Assembly (NCBI GenBank): GCA_903904815.1 | Contig: CAIVDU010000054.1 | Span: 56,562-120,561, forward strand | DNA length: 64,000 nucleotides | Origin: an uncultured Armatimonadota bacterium | GTDB taxonomy: Bacteria > Armatimonadota > Fimbriimonadia > Fimbriimonadales > Fimbriimonadaceae | Direction of reading: 5' to 3' | Part shown: in pieces, positions 1 to 9,201 of the stretch | How the letters are laid out: each line of letters opens with the position of its first letter | How positions within the stretch are numbered: the first letter of the stretch is position 1 | Notes under the pieces: generated by a model | Databases searched by the model: none | The model's input: the letters and a program-made list of their open reading frames with translations, nothing else | What the model was told of the DNA's origin: nothing | Program-made: the position numbers and the translations under genes

Positions 1-106
1 CAAGCCAAGCCTTCATGGGAATAATCCAGAATACCGGTTTCAGAACCGTCAAAGTCTTGAACGTTAAAAACCCTTCATCGGTTCCCAGTAAGGGACTCCC
101 CCGGTC

Positions 107-250
107 GTAGCCACGGGTTCCTGCCCGTGGCCCTCACCGACCAACTCTGCGAATCCCGAAAACCAAATCCGTAGCCATTGGTTCCTGCCCCTGGCCCTCG
201 CTGGACAACTCTGCAATATCCGGAATCCGCAGGCAGGAGCCAGCGGCTAC
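107..250. repeat. REP-like palindromic repeat cluster (two direct copies plus one inverted)
   Basis: Two direct copies begin GTAGCC at 107 and 171 (period 64) and share GGTTCCTGCCC, TGGCCCTC and CAACTCTGC. The first copy is a hairpin with stems CCACGGG and CCCGTGG around TTCCT. A third, inverted partner (229-250, ending GGCTAC) completes a larger palindrome, and the TAG stop of folP lies inside it. The design resembles REP/BIME elements. Bases 1-106 upstream show no recognisable gene. Confidence 0.7.
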
Positions 251-1077
251 CCTGGGTCTGGGCGTAGTCGCGAAGTCATGTCAATAGCTCGCCGAGAGGC
301 GAGCACATCGTGGGCGCGAAGGATGCGAACGCCGTCAAGCTGAGCGGCCACCTGGATGGCGAGCGTTCCCTCTAGTCTCTCCCCCACCGACAGCGCCGTC
401 CCTTTGCGGGCCAGCGCCCGACCGATGAATCCCTTGCGGCTCACTCCTAGCAAAACCGGATATCCCGTCTCGACGAAGCGAGATAGGTTTCGAAGCAAAG
501 CAAAATTGTGTTCGTCGGTCTTGCCAAACCCGATCCCGGGGTCGATCCAGATTTGTCCATCCGGGATGCCAGCCAAGTTCGCGTTCTCAGCAACCGCAAC
601 CAGCCCAGAGACGACTTCCTCAACCACGTCGCCGTATTCCGGCGCCAGTTGCATGGTCTGCGGAGTTCCCTGCATATGCATGACGCACACGGTCGTCTGA
701 GCGTTGACGCATACTTCCAACATCCTGCTGTTTCCAAACGCCGAAACGTCGTTGACGATTTGTGCCCCGGCAAGGAGAGACAAACGAGCGACTTCCGCCT
801 TCATCGTGTCGACGGAAACCACCAGCCCACGAGTCGCCAGCGCCTCCACCACCGGCAGGACGCGACGAAGCTCCTCGTCCGCCTCGACAGGCTGGGCGCC
901 TGGACGCGTGGACTCGCCTCCGACGTCGAGAATATCGGCTCCGTCATCGACCATTCGCAAACCGGCATCGACGGCATCTTGAAGGGTAAAGTGCATCCCC
1001 CCGTCGCTAAACGAGTCGGGGGTGACATTCAAGATGCCCATCAGTGCCGGGCGGTCGTCGGGCAGCCTCAAGATCAA
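247..1077 (-). CDS. folP: Dihydropteroate synthase
   Basis: FolP condenses 6-hydroxymethyl-7,8-dihydropterin diphosphate with p-aminobenzoate to make dihydropteroate, a cytoplasmic step of folate synthesis. The 276 residues match the usual length. Visible family motifs are NVTPDSFSDGG at 17-27, DVGGESTRPG at 51-60, IVND at 107-110, IDPGIGFGKT at 178-187, SRKGFIG at 213-219 (sulfonamide/pterin loop lysine) and RAHDV at 254-258. The ATG overlaps the stop of lysC by four bases, so it is the last gene of a translationally coupled operon with aspartate kinase. Its stop codon falls within a palindromic repeat, so the last few residues may be repeat-derived. Identity is clear. Confidence 0.96.
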   Translation of the reverse strand: MILRLPDDRPALMGILNVTPDSFSDGGMHFTLQDAVDAGLRMVDDGADILDVGGESTRPGAQPVEADEELRRVLPVVEALATRGLVVSVDTMKAEVARLSLLAGAQIVNDVSAFGNSRMLEVCVNAQTTVCVMHMQGTPQTMQLAPEYGDVVEEVVSGLVAVAENANLAGIPDGQIWIDPGIGFGKTDEHNFALLRNLSRFVETGYPVLLGVSRKGFIGRALARKGTALSVGERLEGTLAIQVAAQLDGVRILRAHDVLASRRAIDMTSRLRPDPG

Positions 1078-2420
1078 CTCACGAGGGACAGTTTGAACCG
1101 GTCATGGAGCAGCCTCACCGCTCGGTTAGACTCCGACTCCGGAATGAGAACGCTCAGCGAAAAGTCGCTGTCACTGGTCTGAAGGACGCTGATCTGGGCG
1201 TCGTTGAGAGTGCTCAACACGTCGAAGAACAGGCCGGGAGTCTGCATGAACTCGTGTCCGACCAAGGACACCATCGTGCATCCCTCCGTCAGCTCCGCGA
1301 CAACCCTTCGCACGTCTCCCAGCGATTCCAACAGTGTGGCTTGGGTCTCGACCTCACGGCTGGCATTGCGGCCAATCTGGAACAAGAAGACCTTTCCTTT
1401 GAGCGGAATGACAAGTCCATCGAGCACGTCGGCGACCGTCGAGTATTGCGCTCGAGGAACGGCAAACCCGGTGCTGTTCGGGCTCAAATTGAGCATGAAT
1501 AGATTGATTTCATACCGGGCCATGGTCTCGTAGATCCTGGCTTCGAGTTCGGTGCGTTCGGTCTCGGTTCCTGCGCTAGATAAGTCGAACTGAAGATAGA
1601 CCAGCTTTCCGGTGTGGGTCACACCGGTCGCGCGTCGGCCAGGGTGTTTCTCACGCTTGACGATTTCGGTTCCCTCGTCGTCCGAGAAAGTGTTTTTCAC
1701 CCACAGCGGAATGTCGTACTGCATCGCAATCTCGGCCGCGCGAGGATGAACCACCTTCGCGCCCAAGTGGGCGATCTCGGCGACTTCGTCATACGTGACC
1801 TTGCGAAGCGTCGAAGCATTGGGCACCGCATCAGGGTCAGCCGTCTTCACGCCGTCCACGTCGGTAAAGATCTCCACCGCGGTCGCCTTGAGGGCTGCGC
1901 CAATGGCCGCGCCCGAGGTGTCAGACCCGCCACGTCCCAGAGTGGTCAGTTCCCCGCCGGGCGCACCGTCTCCCGAAACGTAGACTCCCTGGAATCCGCA
2001 GACCACCGGAATCGCTCCCTTCTCAATCGAATTGAAAAGGCTGACTGGATGGATGCCGACGATTCGCGCATTGCCGTACACGCCATCGGTTCGAATCCCT
2101 GCTTGCCCACCGCGAAACGCTTGAGCGGAATGGCCCAGGGTTTTCAGGGTGTGGGCAAAGATGACCGCGCTCATGATTTCGCCGCAAGCGATCATCAGGT
2201 CCAGTTCGCGAGCGTCCGGTTCGACGCTGGGGTCGATCTCTTTGAGAACATTGATCAACGTATCGGTCGCGTAGGGTGCTCCTCGGCGACCGATGGCACT
2301 CACGACCACGACTGGTTGGAACCCTTGCTCTTTGGCCGAAATGACTCGGAGCGCCGACGTCATGCGCGCCTCCGGAGTGGCAACGCTGGTGCCGCCGAAC
2401 TTCATGACTTTGATGTTCAT
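1074..2420 (-). CDS. lysC: Aspartate kinase
   Basis: Phosphorylates aspartate to 4-aspartyl phosphate, the first step toward lysine, threonine, methionine and diaminopimelate. At 448 residues it is a monofunctional enzyme. The amino-acid kinase domain carries KFGGTS at 7-12, a glycine-rich LGRGGSDTSG segment near residue 160, and FTDVDGV near 187. The last ~150 residues have the paired ACT fold that normally binds lysine or threonine for feedback control. It overlaps by four bases both the upstream tandem-ACT gene and the downstream folP, implying coupled translation. The upstream ACT-only protein may add regulation in trans; that part is inference. Confidence 0.96.
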   Translation of the reverse strand: MNIKVMKFGGTSVATPEARMTSALRVISAKEQGFQPVVVVSAIGRRGAPYATDTLINVLKEIDPSVEPDARELDLMIACGEIMSAVIFAHTLKTLGHSAQAFRGGQAGIRTDGVYGNARIVGIHPVSLFNSIEKGAIPVVCGFQGVYVSGDGAPGGELTTLGRGGSDTSGAAIGAALKATAVEIFTDVDGVKTADPDAVPNASTLRKVTYDEVAEIAHLGAKVVHPRAAEIAMQYDIPLWVKNTFSDDEGTEIVKREKHPGRRATGVTHTGKLVYLQFDLSSAGTETERTELEARIYETMARYEINLFMLNLSPNSTGFAVPRAQYSTVADVLDGLVIPLKGKVFLFQIGRNASREVETQATLLESLGDVRRVVAELTEGCTMVSLVGHEFMQTPGLFFDVLSTLNDAQISVLQTSDSDFSLSVLIPESESNRAVRLLHDRFKLSLVS

Positions 2421-2968
2421 CGTTCCAACTCCGTGGGGATCAGGCTCTCCCGAAATCGTTGGGCCACTTTCGCGGCATCCGCATCCTTGACGACGAGCAG
2501 AAGTCGGTCGTGCATGTCTCCAATGTGATCCACACTCACATTCGTTCCGATGACGGTTTGGACGATGCGAGAAATCAACCCTTCCTCGTCTCTCATGTTC
2601 ACTGCGTGAACGAGCACGATGCTGCGCCCACTGCTGACCACAAACGAGAATCCGCTTGCTTCAAGCACGGTCTGGACCGCTCCGGCTCGATCCTCGGAAA
2701 CGAGGAATGATAAGCCAGAAGGGGTCAGCTTCAAGAAGTCGATGCTGACTTGCTGCTCAGAAACCGCCTTGAGCACCTTGAGCCTTCCCACCATCGCGGG
2801 AGCGGCGATCTCGGACACGTGCACTTGAGCGAATCCAGTTCGAACCTCGATCCGACTGACTCCCCGGCGCTTCTCGAATTCGGTCTCTCGAAACGTGGCC
2901 GGCGTCGACTTCGGCGAATCCATGTCGCACGAAATCGGTTCGGTCATGAACTTGCTGGTACGACTCAC
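2417..2968 (-). CDS. Tandem ACT-domain protein, candidate trans regulator of aspartate kinase
   Basis: 183 residues with no catalytic domain. After a ~40-residue polar N-terminus, residues ~42-110 and ~115-175 look like two ACT-type beta-alpha-beta modules. The second includes VHAVNMRDEEGLISRIVQ and HIGDMHDRLLLVV, close in style to the C-terminal ACT pair of aspartokinases. A GTG start overlaps the stop of the aldo/keto reductase (GTGA), and the stop overlaps the ATG of lysC (ATGA); an internal ATG at residue 8 is an alternative start. Position between these genes suggests it binds an amino acid and modulates LysC, but neither partner nor ligand can be read from sequence. Confidence 0.85.
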   Translation of the reverse strand: MSRTSKFMTEPISCDMDSPKSTPATFRETEFEKRRGVSRIEVRTGFAQVHVSEIAAPAMVGRLKVLKAVSEQQVSIDFLKLTPSGLSFLVSEDRAGAVQTVLEASGFSFVVSSGRSIVLVHAVNMRDEEGLISRIVQTVIGTNVSVDHIGDMHDRLLLVVKDADAAKVAQRFRESLIPTELER

Positions 2969-3927
2969 GCTGGGGCTCCGTCCAAGATCGATTCCGCCTG
3001 CTTCCAGATCTCTGCTTCGAAGCTAATCCCACTGGCCTTGACGTTGGCCACGACCTGCTCTGGCGAAGAAGCGCCCGTGATCACGGAACTGATGATTGGC
3101 TTGCGCAAGCACCAGGCCAACGCGAACTCAGACAGGGTGTGGCCGTGCCCTTCCGCGAACGCCTTCAGTTTCTGGACGCGAGTCAAAAGCTCCTGGTCGG
3201 ACAGCCACCCTTTCATGAACATGTTCGACGACTCGTCCGAACCTCGAGTGCCGGCGGGAGGAGGCACTCCGGGCAGATACTTGCCCGTAAGGACGCCCTG
3301 AGCGAGCGGTGAGAAGACCACCTGACCGATACCGAACTTCTCGGAAACGGGCACGACTTCGCTTTCAATTCCTCGGGCCAGGATGCTGTATCGAGGCTGA
3401 TTGCTGACCGGCGGGTTGGCATTGAGCTGCTCGGTGGTGCGGACGACATCGGTGATTTGCTGCCCAGTCCACTCGCTGACTCCCCAGTAGAGAACCTTGC
3501 CTTGTCTAACCAGATCGTCGATCGCTCGAACCGTTTCATCCAGCGGCGTCTCTGGATCGAATCGGTGGAACTGCATCAGGTCGATATAGTCAGTTCCCAG
3601 TCGCTTGAGCGAGTGATGGACCGACTCGGTGATGTGCTTTCGGCTTAGTCCCCGATCGTTGGGTTTGTCGGTGATTGGGAAGAAGCACTTGGTGGCCAGA
3701 ACGAGATCGTCACGTCGGATACCGACGATGGCTTTGCCGAGGGAGCTCTCAGCTTCACCCGCGTTATAGGCGTCAGCGGTGTCGAAGAAGTTGACCCCAA
3801 GCTCGAAGGCCTTGCGGACAATCTGTTCCGTCGTCGAATCGTCGATGCTGCGGCCCTGAGTGAGCCAGCCACCCACGGAGACTTCACTGACTCTAATGCC
3901 AAATCGACCGAGCTTTCGGTAGTTCAC
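2965..3927 (-). CDS. Aldo/keto reductase
   Basis: NAD(P)H-dependent TIM-barrel oxidoreductase of the AKR superfamily, in the branch resembling potassium-channel beta subunits and YajO/Tas-like proteins. Visible features are FFDTADAYNAGEAE (catalytic Asp and Tyr), VLATKCFF (catalytic Lys), DLMQFHRFD (catalytic His) and a C-terminal VITGASSPEQV cofactor-binding stretch. The substrate cannot be predicted. I favour the GTG start at 3927 because it gives the family-typical NYRKLGRFGIRVSEV opening; in-frame ATGs at 3957 and 3984 add poorly conserved residues but cannot be excluded. It is the first gene of the run AKR, ACT, lysC, folP, each overlapping the next by four bases. Confidence 0.92.
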   Translation of the reverse strand: MNYRKLGRFGIRVSEVSVGGWLTQGRSIDDSTTEQIVRKAFELGVNFFDTADAYNAGEAESSLGKAIVGIRRDDLVLATKCFFPITDKPNDRGLSRKHITESVHHSLKRLGTDYIDLMQFHRFDPETPLDETVRAIDDLVRQGKVLYWGVSEWTGQQITDVVRTTEQLNANPPVSNQPRYSILARGIESEVVPVSEKFGIGQVVFSPLAQGVLTGKYLPGVPPPAGTRGSDESSNMFMKGWLSDQELLTRVQKLKAFAEGHGHTLSEFALAWCLRKPIISSVITGASSPEQVVANVKASGISFEAEIWKQAESILDGAPA

Positions 3928-4043
3928 AAAGAGTGAGGGTACCCCGCGAGTGGCCATGCGCCGGTTAAACCTCGCACGATCCACTCTCGTACCGAATGGA
4001 TCGCCCCGCCCGAAGCCCTAAGCCTAAGATGGTTTCGCGAACA

Positions 4044-5951
4044 CTACTGGAACTTCAATAGCAATCGTCCGCCACGGAACTGCTGGACAGGGACCAACTG
4101 ACCACCGGCGATCGCATCCGCAATAAGAGACTTGTACTTGACTTCCCAGTTGGCCAGCGTGGAATCGTGATCTGGCCACGCAACCGGCTTTCCGTTCAGC
4201 CCGGTGGATGCGTACCAAGCATCCACGCTTTCTCTCGCTCCCAACATCGCCGGGGCGTTCACGTACACGTGGGTAAAGCCCAGCTTCTTCATGCCGTCCG
4301 CGAAGTCCTGCCCGGTCTTCATGTCGTCGTAGGGGATCTCAGTGCTATGGCCAGGATTGGCCCACATATAGGGCACGTCAAGAAGGAACCCAAACGTCTC
4401 GTCGTAGAGGGCGACTTTTCCGCCCATTACCTGCTGATTAATCGCCTGAGCCGGCTCGTAAAAGCTAATCGTGGCCTTTTGATACTCTTCCGGAGTCATC
4501 TTGCCGGTGATCACGAGCATCTGCTGAGTCACTCGATCGGTCTCCAAGACCCAAAGACTGTAGGCTGCCTGAACACCTGCGACTCCGGCCAAGAGGGGAC
4601 CCCACTGAAGTCGCCGGACTCCACCACCCAGTAGAACCGCCAACGGCAACACGAGGGGCACCATATAACGACTCTGTTCACTAAGTACAAACCACATCGC
4701 GAGCGATATCAGCGTCGCCCCCAGCACCGACTTCTCAAAAACGCTGGCTCGCCCGCTCACGAGCCAAAGCAAGAAGCTGAGCAGGATCGCCGCGCCTACT
4801 GCGCCGATGCGTGGTTGACCGCCGTCGATGTACTTCGCCGGCTCATACGCGAGCCCCATCACCGCCGATCCTGCCTTCAGTGGCAGGGGATCCGACCCCG
4901 GTCCCTGACGAATGCCGAACGTTAACTGCTGATTCCGATAGATGTCGGCTCGGCGTTGATCCCAGTTCTTCCCGCCAAACTTCTCATAGAAAAAGGGAAA
5001 CACCGGGTTCCCCGTGTAAACCACGTTTTTGATGTACCAAGGCGCGGCGACTGCGCTCGCGATGGCCGCCACCAGAACCGCGGTCTTCAGTCCCGCCGCG
5101 TTTCGAGTGAACGCCAACAATACGAGTCCCACCGCGAGGATTGTTTGAAGTCCGGTGTACTTGCTGCCAGCAGCGAAGCCAAGGCAGATGGCGGACAGCC
5201 ACAGATACTCTCGCTTCTGCTTATCCTCAAGAAGTAGCCCGGCAAAGGCGATTCCCATCCCGGCGAAGATCCCGTTTGAGACATCGATGTAGGCCGTCCC
5301 GCTCTCCCACATCACGACCGGCACGAACGCAAACGCAAGAGCTGCCCAGTAGCCGGCTCGGTCCCCATACTTGCCCCGCGCCAACCCAAATGCCGCAAGG
5401 ATGCCGAGGACGAAGTAGCAGAAGGTAAAGCCTTTGGCCCCGCTCTGTCCTCCCCACTTAAGCCCCCAAATCGAGAGGTAGTCAACGATGCTTGGGAAGT
5501 TGCTGTGGTGGATAAAGACGGGATAGATCTGTCCGGCTTGGAGATACAGTTTGGGGACCGCGAGGTGGTAACTCAAGCTGTCCCAGTCGATGGTGTCGCT
5601 AGGCGACAGTACGCCGGCCAGTGATACAAACCCGGCTAGGAAGAACGCCAGAAGAAACAGTCCATCGAGCCCTTTTGGAATTGAGGCCTTGACGGGGTTC
5701 TTCCGAAAGTCGAGAGCCAGGAGCACCCAGCCCGCGAGCGTGAATACACCCACCAGCCCGATTCCCCAGTTGAACCCGCCTGGAATGAGGCCGATGAAGA
5801 GTGTCAAGAGCCCCAGACTCGCGAGCCCCACCACTCCATGCGTCGCAAACCGTGCGGCAGGGTCGAGGCCACCGGTCCACCGGCCGACCTTCAAGGTCCC
5901 AATGCCGATCGCGCCAACGCACACCAGAACCGTCACGAGTAAGCCAAGCAT
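4044..5951 (-). CDS. GT-C family membrane glycosyltransferase (PMT/GT39-like)
   Basis: 635 residues with about ten to twelve hydrophobic segments, starting with a transmembrane helix at residues 1-18. The first large extracytoplasmic loop carries DTIDWDSLSYH, matching the catalytic acidic loop of GT-C enzymes that use polyprenyl-phosphate sugars. Further down are HSNFPSIVDYL and APWYIKN, also typical of this class. The last ~180 residues form a soluble extracytoplasmic domain. Likely role is transfer of a sugar from a lipid carrier to a protein or envelope glycan; donor and acceptor are unknown. It is transcribed alone, 59 bp beyond the AKR operon. Confidence 0.85.
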   Translation of the reverse strand: MLGLLVTVLVCVGAIGIGTLKVGRWTGGLDPAARFATHGVVGLASLGLLTLFIGLIPGGFNWGIGLVGVFTLAGWVLLALDFRKNPVKASIPKGLDGLFLLAFFLAGFVSLAGVLSPSDTIDWDSLSYHLAVPKLYLQAGQIYPVFIHHSNFPSIVDYLSIWGLKWGGQSGAKGFTFCYFVLGILAAFGLARGKYGDRAGYWAALAFAFVPVVMWESGTAYIDVSNGIFAGMGIAFAGLLLEDKQKREYLWLSAICLGFAAGSKYTGLQTILAVGLVLLAFTRNAAGLKTAVLVAAIASAVAAPWYIKNVVYTGNPVFPFFYEKFGGKNWDQRRADIYRNQQLTFGIRQGPGSDPLPLKAGSAVMGLAYEPAKYIDGGQPRIGAVGAAILLSFLLWLVSGRASVFEKSVLGATLISLAMWFVLSEQSRYMVPLVLPLAVLLGGGVRRLQWGPLLAGVAGVQAAYSLWVLETDRVTQQMLVITGKMTPEEYQKATISFYEPAQAINQQVMGGKVALYDETFGFLLDVPYMWANPGHSTEIPYDDMKTGQDFADGMKKLGFTHVYVNAPAMLGARESVDAWYASTGLNGKPVAWPDHDSTLANWEVKYKSLIADAIAGGQLVPVQQFRGGRLLLKFQ

Positions 5952-6423
5952 TCAGCCGTATCGTACCGGGTCATGCATCTATTTGGGATAGAAAGCGAAC
6001 ACCGACTGCTATCCCGACCGCCAACAGGTCAAGTCCTTACCCACAACGTTCCCTTTGTTTTAAGAATCGATACAAAGTCGGTATGGCGACGCAGGAGTTG
6101 TTGATCCGAGATAACCCGGGCAAAACCGCCATCAGATCCGAGTACGCCGGCGCATTCGGAGTGGTTGATCAATTTGATCCCATTCCGGTGGTAGGGGCCG
6201 CCGCAATGCCAATCGGTGCCGGCTGTCCGATTTCATCGGACACCCCGTAACGGTAATGCTCCGGTCCAATTCCTCAACGTCGGAGACGATTTGTGTGCTA
6301 GCCTCGGGTTGCGCAGCTACCCGAGGGAAGGGACCATTCCGCCATCTACCCCCGGCAGGGGGTTGTGCCGTACGGGGGACGATTGACGCAACCACCTCAG
6401 GGGTTGGACGATTTTGGGGCGAC
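5952..6423. other. Intergenic region, no convincing gene
   Basis: About 470 bp between the glycosyltransferase start and the end of the TPR-like gene. A short inverted repeat GTCCGAT-TTC-ATCGGAC lies near 6227-6243. A 55-codon plus-strand frame from 6083 has no ribosome-binding site or recognisable motif. The segment should hold the promoter of the glycosyltransferase, but I cannot point to clear boxes. Confidence 0.5.
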
Positions 6424-7302
6424 CTACTTCGATTCTGCGCGTTTGAACTTTGGGCGATCTGCCAAACCTGCCGCTGCTAGCATTCGAGCCCTCAAGAACT
6501 CTCGCGTTTCACCAGCGGGAAGCTTCGACATTTGGGTCGATGCGATCCTTCGAAGGTCGGAATACTTCCCTTGAACCTCGTCGTATTCAACCACGAGCCG
6601 AGCGGCCAACTCATTGGTCGGATCAACCTTGAGGGCGAGTTCAAAATATTGTTGTGAAAATGGGGCCGCACCCATCGCCAGAGTCAACGCACTCATGGCC
6701 ATGAGCTTCTTTGGATCTGGAGTTGCTGGCAAACTTAACGCCTCACCCGTCCAGTTATATTCTCGTAGCTTCCTTGCGCAGAACTCCCACTGCCCCAAAT
6801 AGCCGCGTCCCAGTCCAGAAGCGGCGAGCGACAGACAAAGGTAGTCGGGATCCATGCCCGAATCCGCGTCTGGGCGTGAGTTCATCTTTATTCGCTCTGC
6901 GGTATCCGACAGCGCTTGCTGATAGTGGCCCGATAGTAACTCACAGTGAACGGCCATTCCCTCAACGAAAGGTTCCAATTCCGGCTTCGCTCGACGAACC
7001 GTGCTGATATAAGAGTAGGCCTCCTTGAATCTTCTGAGTTCGATCAAATCGGCTGTGTGCCTTACAGCCGCGTCACCGCGTTCAATATTCCAGAGCAACT
7101 GGGGGTCATTGGGTGGACCGGGAGTTTCCCGTCGCCATGGACCAGGCGCTATGGGTTCTCCTACTGTGATCAACGGGTGCGGTCGGGCCAGAGACCTGGC
7201 CCCGGAGACTTTCACACTAGCAAGCGCTTGACGAACCCAGTCAATGCGAGAATCGACCTGGTACGCGGAAAACGTGCCGATCGCAAATAGCAGTGAAATC
7301 AT
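6424..7302 (-). CDS. Secreted or membrane-anchored TPR-like hypothetical protein
   Basis: About 292 residues from the ATG at 7302, which opens with a short hydrophobic stretch (MISLLFAIGTFSAYQ) that could be a signal peptide. The rest is rich in paired helices: RHTADLIELRRFKEAYSYI, EGMAVHCELLSGHYQQALS and QQYFELALKVDPTNELAARL look like tetratricopeptide repeats, and the last matches the TPR consensus well. No enzyme motif is visible. It stands alone, divergent from murJ. TPR proteins usually scaffold protein contacts; the partner is unknown. Confidence 0.7.
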   Translation of the reverse strand: MISLLFAIGTFSAYQVDSRIDWVRQALASVKVSGARSLARPHPLITVGEPIAPGPWRRETPGPPNDPQLLWNIERGDAAVRHTADLIELRRFKEAYSYISTVRRAKPELEPFVEGMAVHCELLSGHYQQALSDTAERIKMNSRPDADSGMDPDYLCLSLAASGLGRGYLGQWEFCARKLREYNWTGEALSLPATPDPKKLMAMSALTLAMGAAPFSQQYFELALKVDPTNELAARLVVEYDEVQGKYSDLRRIASTQMSKLPAGETREFLRARMLAAAGLADRPKFKRAESK

Positions 7303-7532
7303 TTGCCGTTCCTCAATAGCTGGCCCCAACCTTATTGATCTTTGAGGGCGCCTACAAAGTCAAAGACGTATTTAAACGCTTTTTCGTCCGCACCGGCTCG
7401 GGCTCAGTCCGCGTTCAGACTACGGCCCATTGCTCCAAGACTCCAAGCCTTGTGGCCAAACGTCGCCCGGGTCGACGGCCCGACTAGGCCCTCCGGCATG
7501 CCCAAGTTCCCAGATAGGGTTAAATTCCTCGC

Positions 7533-9158
7533 GTGTCTCAAGTTGGCGTCGAACCGAGAGCGCCTAAGGCCAATGCGGTTGGCAAGGCGAGCGGAATCAT
7601 GGTCGCCAGCATGGCGGCTAGTCGACTCCTAGGGCTCCTTCGCGATACCTTCATCGTCAGCCACTTCGGGCTCGGGAACGCTAGCGACTCCTTTACCATC
7701 GCCGCACGGATTCCGGATCTGATTTTCATGCTGATCGCGGGCGGCGGACTCAGTTCGGCCTTCATCCCGGTCTTCACCGAGTTCTGGTACACCGACCGCC
7801 GAAAAGAGGCGTGGCGAGTATTCTCTGTCGTCGTCACCATCTGCTCCTGCATCGCCTTGGTGCTCATCGCGGTCGCCTGGCTGTATGCACCGCTGATGGT
7901 GATGAAATTCGGCCGCGACAAACCGAAAGAAGTGATCGACATGGCCGTGCTGATGAGCCGGATCATGCTTCCGGCCCAGTTCGCCTTCCTCATCGGCTCC
8001 GTCATGCTTGGCACGCTGTACGCCCGGAAGCAATTCCTGGCGCCGGGCCTCGCTCCGAACGTCTACAACATCGGGATCATCGTCGGCGCGAGCATCCTCC
8101 CCACGTTTTTCGGGTTTGGCATCGCCGGCGTCGCCTGGGGCGCGCTTTGTGGAGCCTTCATCGGCAACATCCTCATCCCGTTGCTCGTGATGATTCCCCA
8201 AGGGATCGGGTTTGTCCCCTCATTCAATGTAAGGACGCCGGGTGTCGGTCAGTTCTTCAAGCTTCTGCTTCCGGTAATCGTTGGCTTTTCGCTCCCCAGC
8301 ATGGTGACGCTGGTGTCTCAGTATTTCGCGTCCCCTTACGGGGAGGGCTCCAACATCGGCCTGAACTGCGCCAACAACTTGATGCAGGCCCCGTTGGGAA
8401 TTTTCGGGCAGTCATTGGCGCTGGCGGTATTCCCAGTTCTCGGTCAGTTCTTTGCCGAGAAGCGGATGGATCAATACCGTTCTCAACTCAGTAAGACGAT
8501 CCGGACCGTCTTTTACTTGACCATCCCCTCGGCAGTGCTCATGTATGCGGCCGCACCTCTGATCGTCAAGATCATCTACGGTTTCGGCAAGGCTTCTCAC
8601 GACCCCGAGCATCTCGCCCTGATCGCCAATTGCCTCCGCATCTACTCGATCGCGATTCCCGCCTGGTGCGTGCAGCCCGTCCTCATGCGAGGCTTCTTCT
8701 CGCTGCACAAGACCTTCAAGCCAATCGCTTGGGGAACTGCGATGACCGGACTGTTTATCCTCCTTTGCGCAGGCATTCAGGCGATTCAATTCGGCAGCCT
8801 TGCGATTCCCGGAGCCACCGCGCTCGGCATCTACGCGCTGCCGTGGGCAACTAACGTTGCCGCGATTCTGCTCGTGATCATCCTTTACAAGGCGCTCGAG
8901 GGGGAAGTCGGAAAACTGGACCGACTAGGATTCACGCGAACCATCGCAAAAGGACTCGTTTCGACTGTCCCGATGGGCCTTATCGCCTACTTTGGCAGCC
9001 TGCTCGTCCAGTCCCAGGGCAAGCTCGTCTCGGTCCTCTGGTTCATGTTTGTAGCTTGCGTCGCCGGCTGGGCCTACTACTATGTGACCAGTTGGTACAA
9101 GATGCCCGAGACCAGCTACCTCGACAAGGCGCTCCTCAAGATGAAGCTCAAGCGGTAA
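7533..9158 (+). CDS. murJ: Lipid II flippase MurJ
   Basis: 541-residue integral membrane protein of the MVF/MOP family with about 14 hydrophobic segments. It moves the peptidoglycan precursor lipid II across the cytoplasmic membrane. The N-terminal MVASMAASRLLGLLRD and the following sequence (IAARIPDLIFMLIAGGGLSSAFIPVF) are strong MurJ signatures, with the conserved arginine of helix 1 present. Start is GTG at 7533. It is followed 43 bp later by the thiolase gene, but the two functions are unrelated and co-transcription is uncertain. Confidence 0.95.
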   Translation: MSQVGVEPRAPKANAVGKASGIMVASMAASRLLGLLRDTFIVSHFGLGNASDSFTIAARIPDLIFMLIAGGGLSSAFIPVFTEFWYTDRRKEAWRVFSVVVTICSCIALVLIAVAWLYAPLMVMKFGRDKPKEVIDMAVLMSRIMLPAQFAFLIGSVMLGTLYARKQFLAPGLAPNVYNIGIIVGASILPTFFGFGIAGVAWGALCGAFIGNILIPLLVMIPQGIGFVPSFNVRTPGVGQFFKLLLPVIVGFSLPSMVTLVSQYFASPYGEGSNIGLNCANNLMQAPLGIFGQSLALAVFPVLGQFFAEKRMDQYRSQLSKTIRTVFYLTIPSAVLMYAAAPLIVKIIYGFGKASHDPEHLALIANCLRIYSIAIPAWCVQPVLMRGFFSLHKTFKPIAWGTAMTGLFILLCAGIQAIQFGSLAIPGATALGIYALPWATNVAAILLVIILYKALEGEVGKLDRLGFTRTIAKGLVSTVPMGLIAYFGSLLVQSQGKLVSVLWFMFVACVAGWAYYYVTSWYKMPETSYLDKALLKMKLKR

Positions 9159-9201
9159 CCCCGGAGGTAGTCTTGCGGGCGAACGAAGGAGTTCAGACAC
9201 C

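Noticed and set aside
1..246. Possible CRISPR-like array in the GTAGCC repeats
   Set aside because: Only two direct units plus an inverted one; the unit is a palindrome and spacing is fixed, unlike repeat-spacer arrays, and no cas gene is nearby.
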